Position numbers and translations under genes: made by a program
The notes under the pieces: generated by a model
Seen by the model: the letters and a program-made list of their open reading frames with translations, nothing else
Databases searched by the model: none
What the model was told of the DNA's origin: nothing
In this document: in pieces, positions 44,116-54,481 of the stretch
Numbering within the stretch: the first letter of the stretch is position 1
Layout of the letters: the number at the start of each line of letters is the position of its first letter
NCBI GenBank assembly: GCA_920105625.2
Contig: OV050032.1
Coordinates: 133,963,897-134,027,896, forward strand
Direction of reading: 5' to 3'
Source of the DNA: Clusia tigrina
Taxonomy: Eukaryota; Arthropoda; Insecta; Diptera; Clusiidae
DNA length: 64,000 bases

Positions 44116-44658
44116 TTATTGGAATTTTTGTACAGCGCTAATCTTTCCTGGGTTCGGTTTGATGCCGTCAGTGGACACAATGTGACCGAGAAATTCAATT
44201 TCTTTTCTGAGGAATTCTGATTTATCCAACTGGACTTTGAAGTTTGAGGATCGCAATTTTCCGAATACTGATTTGAGATTTAGAATATGTTCATCGAGGG
44301 ATATTGAGAAAACGATGATATCATCCAGATATACTAGGCAGACCTTTCCTATGAGCTCTTCTAGAACATTGTCCATTACACGTTGAAAACTGGAAGGGGC
44401 ATTTCTCAATCCGAAAGGCATACGGATATATTCAAAATGACCTCCATCAACTGTAAAAGCGGTTTTTGAGACATCTTTTGGATTCATCTCAATTTGATGA
44501 AAACCACTAGCAAGATCTAGAGTGGAGAAGTACATGCATTTTCCCATTTTGTCCAATATATCTGAAATATTGGGTAATGGATAGCGATCTGCGATAGTTT
44601 TCTTGTTAAGCTTCCTATAGTCAATCTCTAGACGCCATTTCTGCTTACCGCTGGCGTC
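44116..44658 (-). pseudogene. Errantivirus 2 RT palm
   Basis: The frame 44556-44116 (146 residues) shows [39 protein letters not shown] and YLDD at 76-79, then [14 protein letters not shown]. Just upstream in the same frame are [11 protein letters not shown] and [12 protein letters not shown] residues, separated from the previous part by the TGA at 44659-44661. A frame change follows at 44116. It is the catalytic centre of the polymerase and is well preserved. Confidence 0.9.
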
Positions 44659-45606
44659 TCATTTTTTGGGGACAATCCAGACTGGTGCACTCCAAGGCGA
44701 GTAGCTAGGTTTAATAATTCCTTGGGAAAGCATTTTGTTAATTTGCATTTTAACTTCTTCTTTATGGACGTGTGGGTATCTGTAGGATTTTGTGTGGATA
44801 GGTATATCATCTGAGGTTGGTATTGTATTTTTAATTTTGTTAGTGAAGGTCAGATTCTGATTTTCTTTGTAGAATATTGTTCCGTATTGTTTGCAAAGTT
44901 TCAGTAAGGCATTTAGTTCTTCTTTATTTAGGTGATTAGTCCGAAGTAGGTCTTTTAGTTCAGCTCCATTACAATCACGTTCCCAGTTAACATCCATGGT
45001 ATGTGTTTCTATGTAGTCTGAGGTGTTGTATTTTTCTACTTTTATTGGTTGTTCGAAAAAGAGTTCCTGCTGGTTGTTTGATTTATTTACTATCTCCATT
45101 CGACTGATCCAATTGCTTGAGTTGTATAGACCTGGAAAAATTTCTAAGTCGCTCGAAATTATTGTCAGTTCGTTATAAAAAGTCCCTTCTTCTAAATCGA
45201 CTGGTATCGGAATAATTGTTTTTGAAGTGGCTGGAATTAAGTGTCTCTCTGAAGTGGTGTTTGATTTTATTAGGATTGGAATTATTGTTTTTGGTGTCGT
45301 CACGGTTTGCTGTTTTAAATCGATAATTGCCTCTAAATTTTTTAATACGTCAATTCCCAATAAACCATCAAAATAGCAGTGAAATTTGAAAACTAGAAAT
45401 TCTAAGTTTCCGACCTCTTTGAATTCTTTAAAAGTGGGAAAAAATGCTTTTTTATCTAGGGTATACTTATGAAGAATTGTTTTTATTGTGACGGGTTGAC
45501 ACTCGATGTAATTTTCTAGTGAGACAAATTCAGGGTTGATGAAGGACGAGGTGGCTCCTCTATCTATTAAAAATCTTAAGGGTCGCCCAAAATGTGATGA
45601 AATCAA
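44659..45606 (-). pseudogene. Errantivirus 2 protease and RT N-terminus
   Basis: A 315-residue frame. Protease begins at once with FGRPLRFLIDRGATSSFINP: the catalytic triplet reads Asp-Arg-Gly instead of Asp-Thr-Gly, probably inactivating. FDGLLGIDVL is the second protease hallmark. A long linker follows (YNSSNWISRMEI, FFEQPIKVEKY), then RT entry motifs YRYPHVHKEEV, MLSQGIIKPSYSPWSAP and VWIVPKK, where a stop at 44659 interrupts. Protease and gag probably met by a frameshift near 45650, as usual for errantiviruses. Confidence 0.88.
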
Positions 45607-45707
45607 AATGTAGGGTAAAGCACATCCGTGTTTGTTGACGTCTATGTATCCGATCGGTTCCTTGAGGCATATAGGGGAAAATTTATGGTTTCTTCAATGT
45701 TAGAGGT

Positions 45708-46823
45708 TTACTGATTATCTGATTCTGCGTGGTGAGCTAGATTTTCTTGATTGATATTATGAAATTCGTTGTTTCTAGATGCCCTTGTAAAATTAGTTCT
45801 ATTGCTTTGGAAGTTAGAATAGCCAGTTTTATTGTCGGGTTCTTGCTTGAGTGGCATAATTGCTTGTCTAGGAGTAAAGGGTTGATTAAAGTGGTTATTG
45901 TTTGGTCTACCGGTACCACGCTGAAATTGCCTTTTATAAGGATTAGAGTTATACTGGCTATTCTTATGATATGGGGTAACTTGATTATGGGGTCTATTAT
46001 TTCTTTGGTATGAATATTGTCTACTATCGTGATATTGATTATTCTGATGGTATGGTTGAAAATCGGTTTTGGTCCGATTATATTGCTTGTATGTAGTAAT
46101 ATTTTGTTCTTTGAGGCAAAATGATAATGCTGTTTGCATATCCTCAGGACGCATAGCTCTTATTATTGCACCCATTGGTTCTTTTAACCCGGATAGAAAT
46201 GTGTTTAGACACATTTCTGTGAAAAGTTCTCTTTTCGATGAGAGTACTTTGTGGTCTTTTTCACCAATAAGGATACAATTAAGAAGAGCCGCATGAATTT
46301 CAACGATTTCTTTGTGAAACTCTTCAATGGGTTTATTAAATTGTTTTATATTATGTAGGTCTCGGATAAGGGTAGTTTCTGTTCTCTTGTCTGAAAAAGT
46401 GTTAGTTAATGTCGTTTTAATACAATTCCAGTCCAATGGTGTAAGATACGTGTTTAAGAAGTCATTTGCTGGTCCTTGAATTTTGTTCCTAATTGCTCTT
46501 AGGAGCATATGTCCGTACGGAGTCTGTTCTGTCCCTTTGATTAACATTAAGATTTCTTCCACATTTGTAATGAAATTATACAATTGGCGTGGGTTGCCAT
46601 CATATGGGGGAAGATCTTTGATAATGTCAGGTATTCGTAAGGTATTGATAATATCTTGTGTATTCATTTGGAACTGTGGTGGTTGGGGTTGTTGTTGAGT
46701 TTGTATGTTTTGGGGTTGTGGGTTTGCCATTTCAATTTCCTCTGGAATTGAGTTCAGACCTCTATACTTTTTGCTTGTACTTAGTTTTGACAGTGCTAAA
46801 GTTTTAGCTTTTCTTTTGAACAT
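45708..46823 (-). CDS. gag: Errantivirus 2 gag, frame intact
   Basis: A 371-residue uninterrupted frame starting with MFKRKAKTLALSK. The capsid part contains TLRIPDIIKDLPPYDGNPRQ (about 62-81), then RAIRNKIQGPANDFLN, TFSDKRTETTLIRDLHNIKQ and FTEMCLNTFLSGLKEPMGAI, all shared with errantivirus 3 gag. The C-terminal third is rich in Asn, Gln, Tyr and Arg with no zinc knuckle, as in gypsy-type errantivirus Gag. A Gln/Pro-rich stretch lies near 40-52. It is the best-preserved reading frame of this copy, though an intact frame does not prove expression. Confidence 0.88.
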   Translation of the reverse strand: MFKRKAKTLALSKLSTSKKYRGLNSIPEEIEMANPQPQNIQTQQQPQPPQFQMNTQDIINTLRIPDIIKDLPPYDGNPRQLYNFITNVEEILMLIKGTEQTPYGHMLLRAIRNKIQGPANDFLNTYLTPLDWNCIKTTLTNTFSDKRTETTLIRDLHNIKQFNKPIEEFHKEIVEIHAALLNCILIGEKDHKVLSSKRELFTEMCLNTFLSGLKEPMGAIIRAMRPEDMQTALSFCLKEQNITTYKQYNRTKTDFQPYHQNNQYHDSRQYSYQRNNRPHNQVTPYHKNSQYNSNPYKRQFQRGTGRPNNNHFNQPFTPRQAIMPLKQEPDNKTGYSNFQSNRTNFTRASRNNEFHNINQENLAHHAESDNQ

Positions 46824-47148
46824 AAATTTTTTTTGTATGGGATTTTAAGAATAATTTACAGTTTGTTCGTTTCAATTGAGTAATAACAAATATTCTTGAC
46901 AATGGTTTACAATATAAAATATGTTTAAAAAAAAAAAAAAATTTTGTATTTTTCAGAATTTTTTCAATTTAGGTGGTAAATATAATTAACTCACAAGCAG
47001 TGTCCTATTATGATCTTCATTGAGAAATAGTGTGCAATTCTGTGTTTGTGGTTCTTTCGACAGTCAACCAAGATATTTGTTTGAGAGCTGGTTCTGGCGG
47101 TAAATGGATTGAAATCCAACGACGATTCCAGGATGTTCGCTCCAATAA
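46824..47148. other. Leader upstream of errantivirus 2 gag
   Basis: AT-rich with a long A run at about 46930. A primer-binding site could not be assigned with confidence. Confidence 0.4.
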
Positions 47149-47370
47149 CTAGAATTCACTTGATATGCAGTCAAGGAATCCTGTATTATTTTATTTAAAA
47201 AATTATTATTATTTTTTTTTTGTTTGATTAGAATTCACTTGATATGCAGTCAAGGAATCCTGTATTATTTTTAATTATTTTATTTAAAAATTATTATTAT
47301 TATTATTATTATTTTTTTTTGTTTGTTTAATTAGAATTCACTTGATATGCAGTCAAGGAATCCTGTATTG
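47149..47370. repeat. Three repeats with AGAATTCACTTGATATGCAG
   Basis: The unit AGAATTCACTTGATATGCAG followed by TCAAGGAATCCTGTATT occurs near 47150, 47229 and 47331, with variable ATT-rich stretches between. It lies where the 5' leader or LTR of errantivirus 2 would be. Confidence 0.85.
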
Positions 47371-47574
47371 TTTTTAATTATTGTATTTTTAATTATTATA
47401 TATTTTTTTTATATGTCTGTATATATTTTGGTTTAAGAATATTTTACTTCACACGGGTAGAGTATTTTTAAAACACAACTGAAAAACCGTCGCCGCCAAC
47501 CGTACGACTGCGCCACTTTCGTCTGCTGTCGAAGAGTTCATTAAAAAACACAAAAGAACCAAATCTACATGATT

Positions 47575-47675
47575 TATTAATATTTATTAATTACATCTGG
47601 TTTAATATTTATTAATTACAACTGGTTTAATATTTATTAATTACAACTGGTTTAATATTTATTAATTACAACTGG
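47575..47675. repeat. Four tandem 25-bp repeats
   Basis: TTTAATATTTATTAATTACAACTGG is repeated about four times (unit described here as TTTAATATTTATT followed by AATTACAACTGG). The first copy is slightly different. Confidence 0.85.
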
Positions 47676-47794
47676 TGCACCGGCCTACAAGAATATGTTC
47701 TAAGTCTTAGATTCATCTGATCTATCCTTCAATTCGTTCTTCTTTTATATACATATGTACTTAATTTATGTCATGATAAAACAATTCCTATTAA

Positions 47795-47960
47795 ATTTGC
47801 CGTAGCAGATTTCATGGGAATTGTTTTTACATTTTGATTCTTTCCTATGAAATTTGCCCATGCAATATTTCATAGGAATTGTTTTCTTACATTTTGATTG
47901 TTTCCTATGAAATTTGCGCATGCAATATTTCATAGGAATTGTTTTTTACATTTTTATATA
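47795..47960. repeat. Tandem ~70-bp repeats with palindromes
   Basis: TTCCTATGAAAT and ATTTCATAGGAA flank TTTGCGCATGCAAT, forming a near-perfect inverted repeat of about 38 bp. The unit occurs twice, with a weaker third to the left near 47805. Confidence 0.8.
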
Positions 47961-48047
47961 TTTCTTAAAAACTACTAGAACTGTAATAATTAATTATTAA
48001 GGTTTGGGGCTTGTTACCTTAACTCGCGTGCTTGGTGCTGAAAATTT

Positions 48048-49030
48048 TGTGCAAAGAGCTGAAAGTTTTGTGCAAATGAGCGAATAAATCAATGCGGTTA
48101 TTCGTCTCAAAATTTTAATATGAGCGAGCGAAATTATGTGCAAATGAGCGAATAACACCAGTGCGGTTATTCGTCTCAAAATTTAAATATGAGCGAGCGA
48201 AATTTTGTGCAAATGAGCGAATAGACCAGTGCGGTTATTCGTCTCAAAATTTAATTTTAAGCAAGCGAAAATTATATGCAAATGAGCGAATAAACCAGTG
48301 CGGTTGTTCGACTCAAAATTTAAAAATGAGCCAGCGAAATTATGTGCAAATGAGCGAATATACCAGTGCGGTCATTCGTCTCAAAATTTAGATATGAGCG
48401 AGCGAAATTATGTGCAAATGAGCGAATAGACCAGTGCGGTTATTCGTCTCAAAATTTAAATATGACGAGCGAAATTATGTGCAATTGAGCGAATAGACCA
48501 GTGCGGTTATTCGTCTCAAAAGTTAATTTTAAGCAAGCGAAAATTCTTTGCGGTTATTCGACTCAAAATTTAATATGAGCGAACGAAAATTTTGTGGCAA
48601 ATGAGCGAATAATCCAATGCGGATATTCGACACAAAATTTAAAAATTTAGCGAGCATTGATGCAAATAATGCCGTGCTAGTAAGCGAATTAACCAATGTG
48701 GTTATTCGGCTCAAAAAATTATATAAGAGCGAGCAGTGGTGCAAATAATATCTTGCTAGTGAGCGAATTACCCAATGTGGTTATTCGGCTCAAAAAATTA
48801 TACAAGAGCGAGCAGTGGTGCTAATAATTTCGTGCTAGTGAGCGAATTAACCAATGTGGTATTCGGCTCATAAAATTATATAAGAGCGAGCAGTGGTACA
48901 AATAATTTCGTGCTAGTGAGCGAATAAACTAATGTGGTTATTCGGCTCAGGAAATTAAATAAGAGCGTGATTTAGTGATGAGATGGTGAGCTAAGTGTAT
49001 GAATAAACCAGTGCGGTATTCGACTCAAAA
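48048..49030 (+). repeat. Satellite-like array, ~14 units of 66-80 bp
   Basis: Units contain GAGCGAAT, CCAGTGCGGTTATTCG, CTCAAAATT and GAGCGAGCGAAATTATG. The left half has ~67-bp units, the right half ~75-80-bp units with CAATGTGGTTATTCGGCTC and GAGCAGTGGTGCAAATAAT. The array ends about 110 bp before BEL-2 gag, so it may be the LTR or leader of that element. Confidence 0.9.
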
Positions 49031-49166
49031 ATTTTAAAGCACAAATATGCAGTGTTGACTCGTCTGCAGAAGGAACAAGGAGGAAACAGTTATTTCTTCT
49101 TTCAAAATTAGTTAATTTTTCTTCTTTTCAACAACAATAGAGCAACAATAACAGAGCAACGACAAG

Positions 49167-50118
49167 ATGAGCTACGGGCAACACCAGTCGGCCTACAAGG
49201 CCATCCGAAGAGCAGCAGAGCACGTCCAAGCTGACGAGTTTGGGCGACTAGGGCTTGATGAAGCCAAGGTGCGGTTGAATCATTTGGAGCGACAGTGGGA
49301 GCGTTTTAATGAGCTCCATGAGCGGTCAGCATTCCAAGCAAAGCGCAACGAGAGCGCCGCTCTAGACAGACCGATGGAGCGAACAGAGAGGCGGTACTTC
49401 GGAGCGAGCGGTGCTCTGAAGTGTAAAATTGAGCAATTGGGCCCAGCAAGGAGCGCAGAGCAGAGTGCAAATGAGCCGATCTCAGTGCAGCTGACCATGC
49501 CGTTCCTGCAGCATGACCTCTAGAACACTTGGGGGGAGTTTGACGGCAGCGTGACCAAGTGGCATGGTTTTCGCAATGAGCAAATAGCGGACTCTTACAA
49601 ATTCTCATATTTGAAGGAGTCACTCACCCATAAGGCATCGCGCACGTTGGGTGATTGGGAGCTGACTGACAACGGGTACAATGAAGCGTGGGCGGTCAAC
49701 CAAATATATGACCGCAAGTACCCGGTATGCTTTCCTGGAGAAGCAGGCCTCTGCTCTACCAGGCGAGCGCATCAATTAGAGCACGGGCGCGATCGAGCAA
49801 CGGGCGCAGTACACAAGAGCAGGGAGAGAATGGGCCATGGTGTGAGTGAAACAGGAACAACACCGATACGAGCAAGCCAAGACAAGCTGTGCGAGATATG
49901 CAGCGCAGATCACGCAGTGTCCAGACTTCGTGTCACTCAATTTGAGAGCTAGGCAAGAGCTAGTCGGCAAACGCAACCTGTGGCAAAACTGTCTGAAGAA
50001 GGGGCATAAGGCGTCGGAGTGCTTTGCGGGGCCATGTTTACGGTGCCCAGGGAGCCACAGCAGCAGGTGTTGGTGGCACAGCAGCCAAAGCGGGGAGCCG
50101 CCGCGACAACAATTCTGA
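49167..50118 (+). pseudogene. BEL-2 gag
   Basis: The ATG at 49167 (context GACAAGATGAG) opens a 118-residue frame with a helical region (LNHLERQWERFNELHERS). After a TAG at 49521-49523 the same frame goes on with WGEFDGSVTKWHGFR, the Pao Gag signature, and SYLKESLTHKASRTL-like residues. A shift near 49850 leads to the nucleocapsid: QNCLKKGHKASEC and CLRCPGSHSSRC, two zinc-binding clusters. The coding sequence ends at about 50118, close to the errantivirus insertion. At least one stop and one indel break it. Confidence 0.82.
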
Positions 50119-50160
50119 AGGTTAAGAGCGATTGACGGTACAGCAACCTTGCAAAGTGCG

Positions 50161-50488
50161 ACTTAAGTTTTGTAGATGCTCTTTTATGAAAAAAAATATA
50201 TGAACACTAAGAATATATAAATCCTTAGTCAACTGATCTCAAAGTAAAAGGCACAACTTGTCAGTTCAACGTTATAAACTTTATTAAAACTTATTTGTTA
50301 GTAATATTTGTAAATTGTATTCTTAACTTACGGATAGATGTTTTAAAAAGAGAAGGAAAAGGAGGTTTGAAAAGAGATAGCAGGTATATAGAGTTAAAAT
50401 AGAATAAGTGTGTAGTTAGCGTTACTGAGCGGCTGTAGCTACCGTTCCGATCTGTCCCCAACTCACATGGCGCCGACGGCCAAGAGGC
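50161..50488 (-). mobile_element. 3' LTR of errantivirus 3
   Basis: A 328-bp direct repeat of 57122-57449 with few differences. On the minus strand it ends CAAAACTTAAGT. The outer flank is BEL-2 DNA, the inner flank is env. No clear target duplication was found. Confidence 0.9.
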
Positions 50489-51376
50489 CGTTTCCGTTTT
50501 ATGCTGTGCCATGCTATCGATGCTCTGATGTTTAGAATGACGATTGTTGAGATGGGCTCAAGTTCAAGTTGTATTCCGATGCTCATCTGGTAGTCTCTTA
50601 ATTTTTGTACGCTTAAGATGTCGGTGGATGTAGTTATTGGGTGGTGGTAGTATATGAATTTCATCCCAATATACACTTGGGTGATCTTGGGGACTATTCG
50701 GTTTATTTCGACGGAGCAGTGCTGATAGTGAAGTAGCGCTGTACCTTCTATAGTGTGGGGTTTAGTGCTGCAAGTAGAATTTATTAGTTTTTGGAATATT
50801 GACAAATAATATATAATTATGTTCTGGTTGTGTAATTGATTCGGTATTTCCTATGTCATCTATTGGGCAATAAGCAGGTTGATTGTTCATCAATTTTCCT
50901 ATGCAGTTTGAAGAGTCAGTTCTCTCTTGGTTGTTGGATTCAGCGCGGTAGTAAGTGTCTTCTATTTTGGGGCATCGTGTATTTGAAAGTTGTATGTTAT
51001 ATTCATTATAGGTTATAAATGGTTTTGTTGTTATCGATTTTGTTTTGTTTATTTGAAGTGGTGGGTTTATATGATAAAAATAATATTTGTTGGGTAACAT
51101 ATTTGGTATGCGTATATTGAATATAATATTTGATTTATTATAATATGCTTGTAGTTCAAGCAATTCATAAATGTATTCATTTGAGACGTTTATGTTTTGT
51201 TTCTTTAAGACGTTTTCAATTTCAGCTTGATTTAATAAGAATTTTGGAATGACGTTTAGTTTACTTAAAATAATTGCTTCTGCAATATTTGATAAATGGT
51301 TCATTAATAAGTCTATGTTGTAATTGATTTGATTTAAGTACTGTGTTTGTTTTCTTTTGTGAATGTAGATTGTCAA
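50422..51376 (-). pseudogene. Errantivirus 3 env, both ends truncated
   Basis: The frame 51376-50762 starts after the fusion region, with YLNQINYNIDLLMNHLSNIA, then LLELQAYYNKSNIIFNIRIP and NCIGKLMNNQPAYCPIDDI, matching errantivirus 1 env. It shifts into 50805-50422 with TIEGTALLHYQHCSVEINR and LELEPISTIVILNIRAS. There the sequence ends at the LTR without an anchor segment. Surface subunit, cleavage site and membrane anchor are all missing, so this is a core fragment only. Confidence 0.85.
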
Positions 51377-51452
51377 TGAAGAAAATAATTTGTTTTGTAT
51401 GAAATGAAAATCTTGCTTTTTGAGGCACTAGGTTTCATGTTTGAATTTGTTA

Positions 51453-51724
51453 TACTGGAGTGCTCATATTCAGTGAGATCGCAGTGTGTTTTCTTACTGG
51501 AGTGCTCATATTCAGTGAGATCGCAGTGTGATATTTTGTTTGTTTATATTCATCGTTTTAAATTTGTTGTGAAGGAAAATAATTAGTTTTATGTGACATA
51601 GAAATCTGGCTTTTTAAGGCACTAGGTTTCATGTTTGAATTTGTTATACTGGAGTGCTCATATTCAGTGAGATCGCAGTGTGTTTTCTTACTGGAGTGCT
51701 CATATTCAGTGAGATCGCAGTGTA
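51453..51724. repeat. Paired 35-bp repeats at the pol-env junction, errantivirus 3
   Basis: The same unit as at 30439 begins at 51453, 51495, 51648 and 51690. Pair spacing is 42 bp and the pairs are 195 bp apart, against 42 and 194 in errantivirus 1. Confidence 0.88.
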
Positions 51725-51899
51725 ATTATTATTATTATTATTTTTTTTAATTTTTATTTTTATTTTTAGTTTTTAATTTTTTTATTTTTTAGAATTTTTT
51801 TAATGCAACTTTACTGTGTATATCCGCTATGGATACAACATCTGAGATAGATGTTAACAGTATTGATACATTTAGGAATTTACGATTGTGTTTCTTTTT

Positions 51900-52940
51900 T
51901 TATTGCTTGTTTTCGTCTAAGCTTGCCTTTGTGTATTTTTTTTTGTTTTCTTTCGTTATCACGGTTAATTTATTATCTTTAGCTATAGTGTGTTTTGAGA
52001 ATCTAGGAGTAAGTTTATTACGCCTTGCTTCCTTTCTGAAGATTACCTCATTTTCTAGCCTAGTTTCTAGGTTTTCTCTAGTTTCATTTAATTTTTGAGT
52101 CCGTTTTGTGACTATATTGTTTATTTTTTCTTTAATTTGCGGGTACAATTCTTCAAGAAATTCATTTAATTTCGTAAGATAGTCGTGTTCAGTTGTAAAC
52201 TTGATGTTTTTGGAAAATTTGTAAGGTCTTCCGAAGAAAAGTTGGTATGGTGTAGTTTTAGTTAAAGAATGGATTGGATTTTTATAAGTTATTAAGACTT
52301 CTGATACGATTTCTTCGTGTTCTACTGTTAATTTATTTTCTTTTCGTTTTGATAGTATAAGACGGTATATTTCAGTGAGTGTTGAGTGTAGTCTTTCTAC
52401 AGGACCATTGCTGCTTGTTTGTTGAAAGGAGGTTATGTGTAGATCGATTTCGTATTGCTTGCAGAATTCTTGAAATATTATTGCGGTGAATTCTGTACCT
52501 TGATCACAGTCAATTTTCTTTGGTACGCCATAAAATCTAATATACTGTTTTATTGAATTAAGGACTGTGATACTACTTCTATTAGACAGGGTGTAGCCAG
52601 CAGCGAACTTTGACAATTTGTCAACTAGTGTTAGTATCTGATGATGATTTATACTGTAAATATCTATATGAATGATGTCTAAAGGTTTCGAGGGTATTTC
52701 TTTTATATTATAATGTGGTTTGGGTGGGTGTCTATCATATTTGAAATTTTTACATTTTTCACAGTTATTAATAATATTAGTTATTTTATTTTTCATTAGA
52801 GGGAAATAGAATTGTCGTTTGAGGTGGGCAAGACTTTCATTGATACCTCTGTGGTTGGAACGTTCATGATAGTCTTTGATAGTTTTTTCTTGTTCTTCTT
52901 CGGATCTAATGTCTTTAACTTTCTCTGTATATCTTATCAA
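51900..52940 (-). CDS. Errantivirus 3 integrase, frame intact
   Basis: A 346-residue frame with every integrase landmark: His 25 and His 30 (YHERSNHRG), Cys 60 and Cys 63 (CEKC), Asp 93 (HIDIYS), Asp 146 (DCDQGTE) and Glu 182 (PVERLHS), that is D,D-35-E. FFGRPYKFSK and the long basic tail RNKLTPRFSKHTIAKDN close it. It would integrate the cDNA into the genome. It is the best-preserved integrase in the window, but the frame upstream (RNase H) is broken, so it could not be made as part of a normal Pol polyprotein. The Met at 52940 is internal to pol. Confidence 0.9.
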   Translation of the reverse strand: MIRYTEKVKDIRSEEEQEKTIKDYHERSNHRGINESLAHLKRQFYFPLMKNKITNIINNCEKCKNFKYDRHPPKPHYNIKEIPSKPLDIIHIDIYSINHHQILTLVDKLSKFAAGYTLSNRSSITVLNSIKQYIRFYGVPKKIDCDQGTEFTAIIFQEFCKQYEIDLHITSFQQTSSNGPVERLHSTLTEIYRLILSKRKENKLTVEHEEIVSEVLITYKNPIHSLTKTTPYQLFFGRPYKFSKNIKFTTEHDYLTKLNEFLEELYPQIKEKINNIVTKRTQKLNETRENLETRLENEVIFRKEARRNKLTPRFSKHTIAKDNKLTVITKENKKKYTKASLDENKQ

Positions 52941-53924
52941 ACGAAATAGTTTGTTTTCAGAAAAATATTTAGAAAAAGTTGATTGTACTATACGAAGATA
53001 TTATCGTCACAGAATATTGCAGTAATTTTATTGGGTGGTATAAGTGTTTTGAATATATTTATCATTGAGTGTTCATCGAATAGGAGATTGCGAATTATTC
53101 TTCTCTGCTTGTTCTTGAACACTGTTTCTACTGTCATTGGTGATCCTTTGTTGGTTGCTTCTAGTATGAGTTGTAGATTGAAATTGTTTAGCGGCCTTTC
53201 AGATATTTCTATCCCATCATTTAAATGTTCATCGCTGCTGTGGATAGTGGTTAGATTATCTTCTTCGTTAGCATTAAGTTCATGGACATTGATTTTTTTT
53301 TTTATTATTGATCCTTATTCTACTTAATGCGTCCGCATTTGTGTTTGCTTTTCCTTTTTTATACAATATTTCGTAATCAAATTCCTCTAGTTTTAAACGC
53401 CATCTTACCAATTTTGAGTTTGACTCCTTAAGACTCATAAGCCACGTTAACGGTTTGTGGTCTGTAACTATTTGGAATTTCCTACCGAAGAGGTAAGGGC
53501 GGAAGTATTTTGTTGCCCACACAATAGCTAGAAGTTCTTTTTCAATGGTTGAATAATTTGTTTCACTTTCAGACAACGTTCGGCTAGCGAAGCAAATAGG
53601 TTTATCGCTTCCTACTCTGCCCTGTGATAAGATAGCGGCCAAGGCATAGTTGCTGGCGTCTGTAGTAAGGACAAAGGGTTTCGAAAAATCTGGATGAATT
53701 AATATTGGGTCATTTGTCAGGATGTTTTTGCATGTCTCAAATGCTTCAATATATTGGTTGTTAATTGTGATTGCGTTTCCTTTTTTTAGACAATTAGTAA
53801 GGGGTTTAGTTAGTTTTGCCAAATCTTTTATAAATTTTCTATAATAACTTATTAGGCCTATGAAGGATTTAATTTCAGTTCGTGTTTTGGGTAGTGGGAA
53901 ATTTTTTATAGCATGGATTTTCAT
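52941..53924 (-). pseudogene. Errantivirus 3 RNase H and connection
   Basis: The frame 53924-53280 (214 residues) contains [75 protein letters not shown] and KKGKANTNADALSRIR. It stops at 53280 after a T-rich tract (A run in sense). Linker residues related to errantivirus 1 (SERPLNNFNLQLILE, KNKQRRIIR) continue in another phase until about 52990, and another shift leads into integrase. Two indels are therefore needed between RNase H and integrase. Confidence 0.88.
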
Positions 53925-54480
53925 GGGGTTGGGTTTTATTCCTTCCGTGGTAATTACATGACCTAAATATGCAATCTCTTTTTTTAGAAATTCTGATTTG
54001 TCTAACTGGATTTCAAATTTTCTAAGTGTTCTTGGAGGGATGTAGAATAGATGATAATATCGTCTAGATAAACCAAGGTCACTTTTCCTATGAGGTCTTT
54101 TAAGACGTTGTCCATAACTCTTTGGAAAGTGGATGTTGCGTTTTTTAGGCCGAATGGCATTCGAACGTATTCGAAGTGACCGCCTTCAACTGTAAACGCA
54201 GTTTTAGGAATATCTTTTGTGTCCATTTCAATCTGATGGAAGCCGGATGCTAGATCGAGAGTTGAAAAATAAAGACATTTTCCTAATTTGTCCAACATTT
54301 CACTTATATTTGGTAGAGGATAGCGATCGGATATTGTTTTGTCGTTGACCTTCCTGTAATCGATTACTAGTCGCCACTTCTGTTTACCACTAGCATCTAA
54401 TTTCTTTGGGACTACCCATACTGGGGAACTTCAAGGGGAATAACTATGACGAATGATACCCTGCTCTAACATATTACTAA
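53925..54480 (-). pseudogene. Errantivirus 3 RT palm
   Basis: The frame 54298-54002 shows [38 protein letters not shown] and YLDD at residues 77-80. Upstream, in the same frame, [12 protein letters not shown] and [13 protein letters not shown] are visible, with an in-frame TGA near 54432 and a TAA at 54482. Downstream, after a frame change near 54002, the FLKKEIAYLGHVI block and PMKIHAIKNFPLP link to RNase H. All catalytic residues are present but spread over interrupted frames. Confidence 0.88.
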
Positions 54481-54481
54481 T

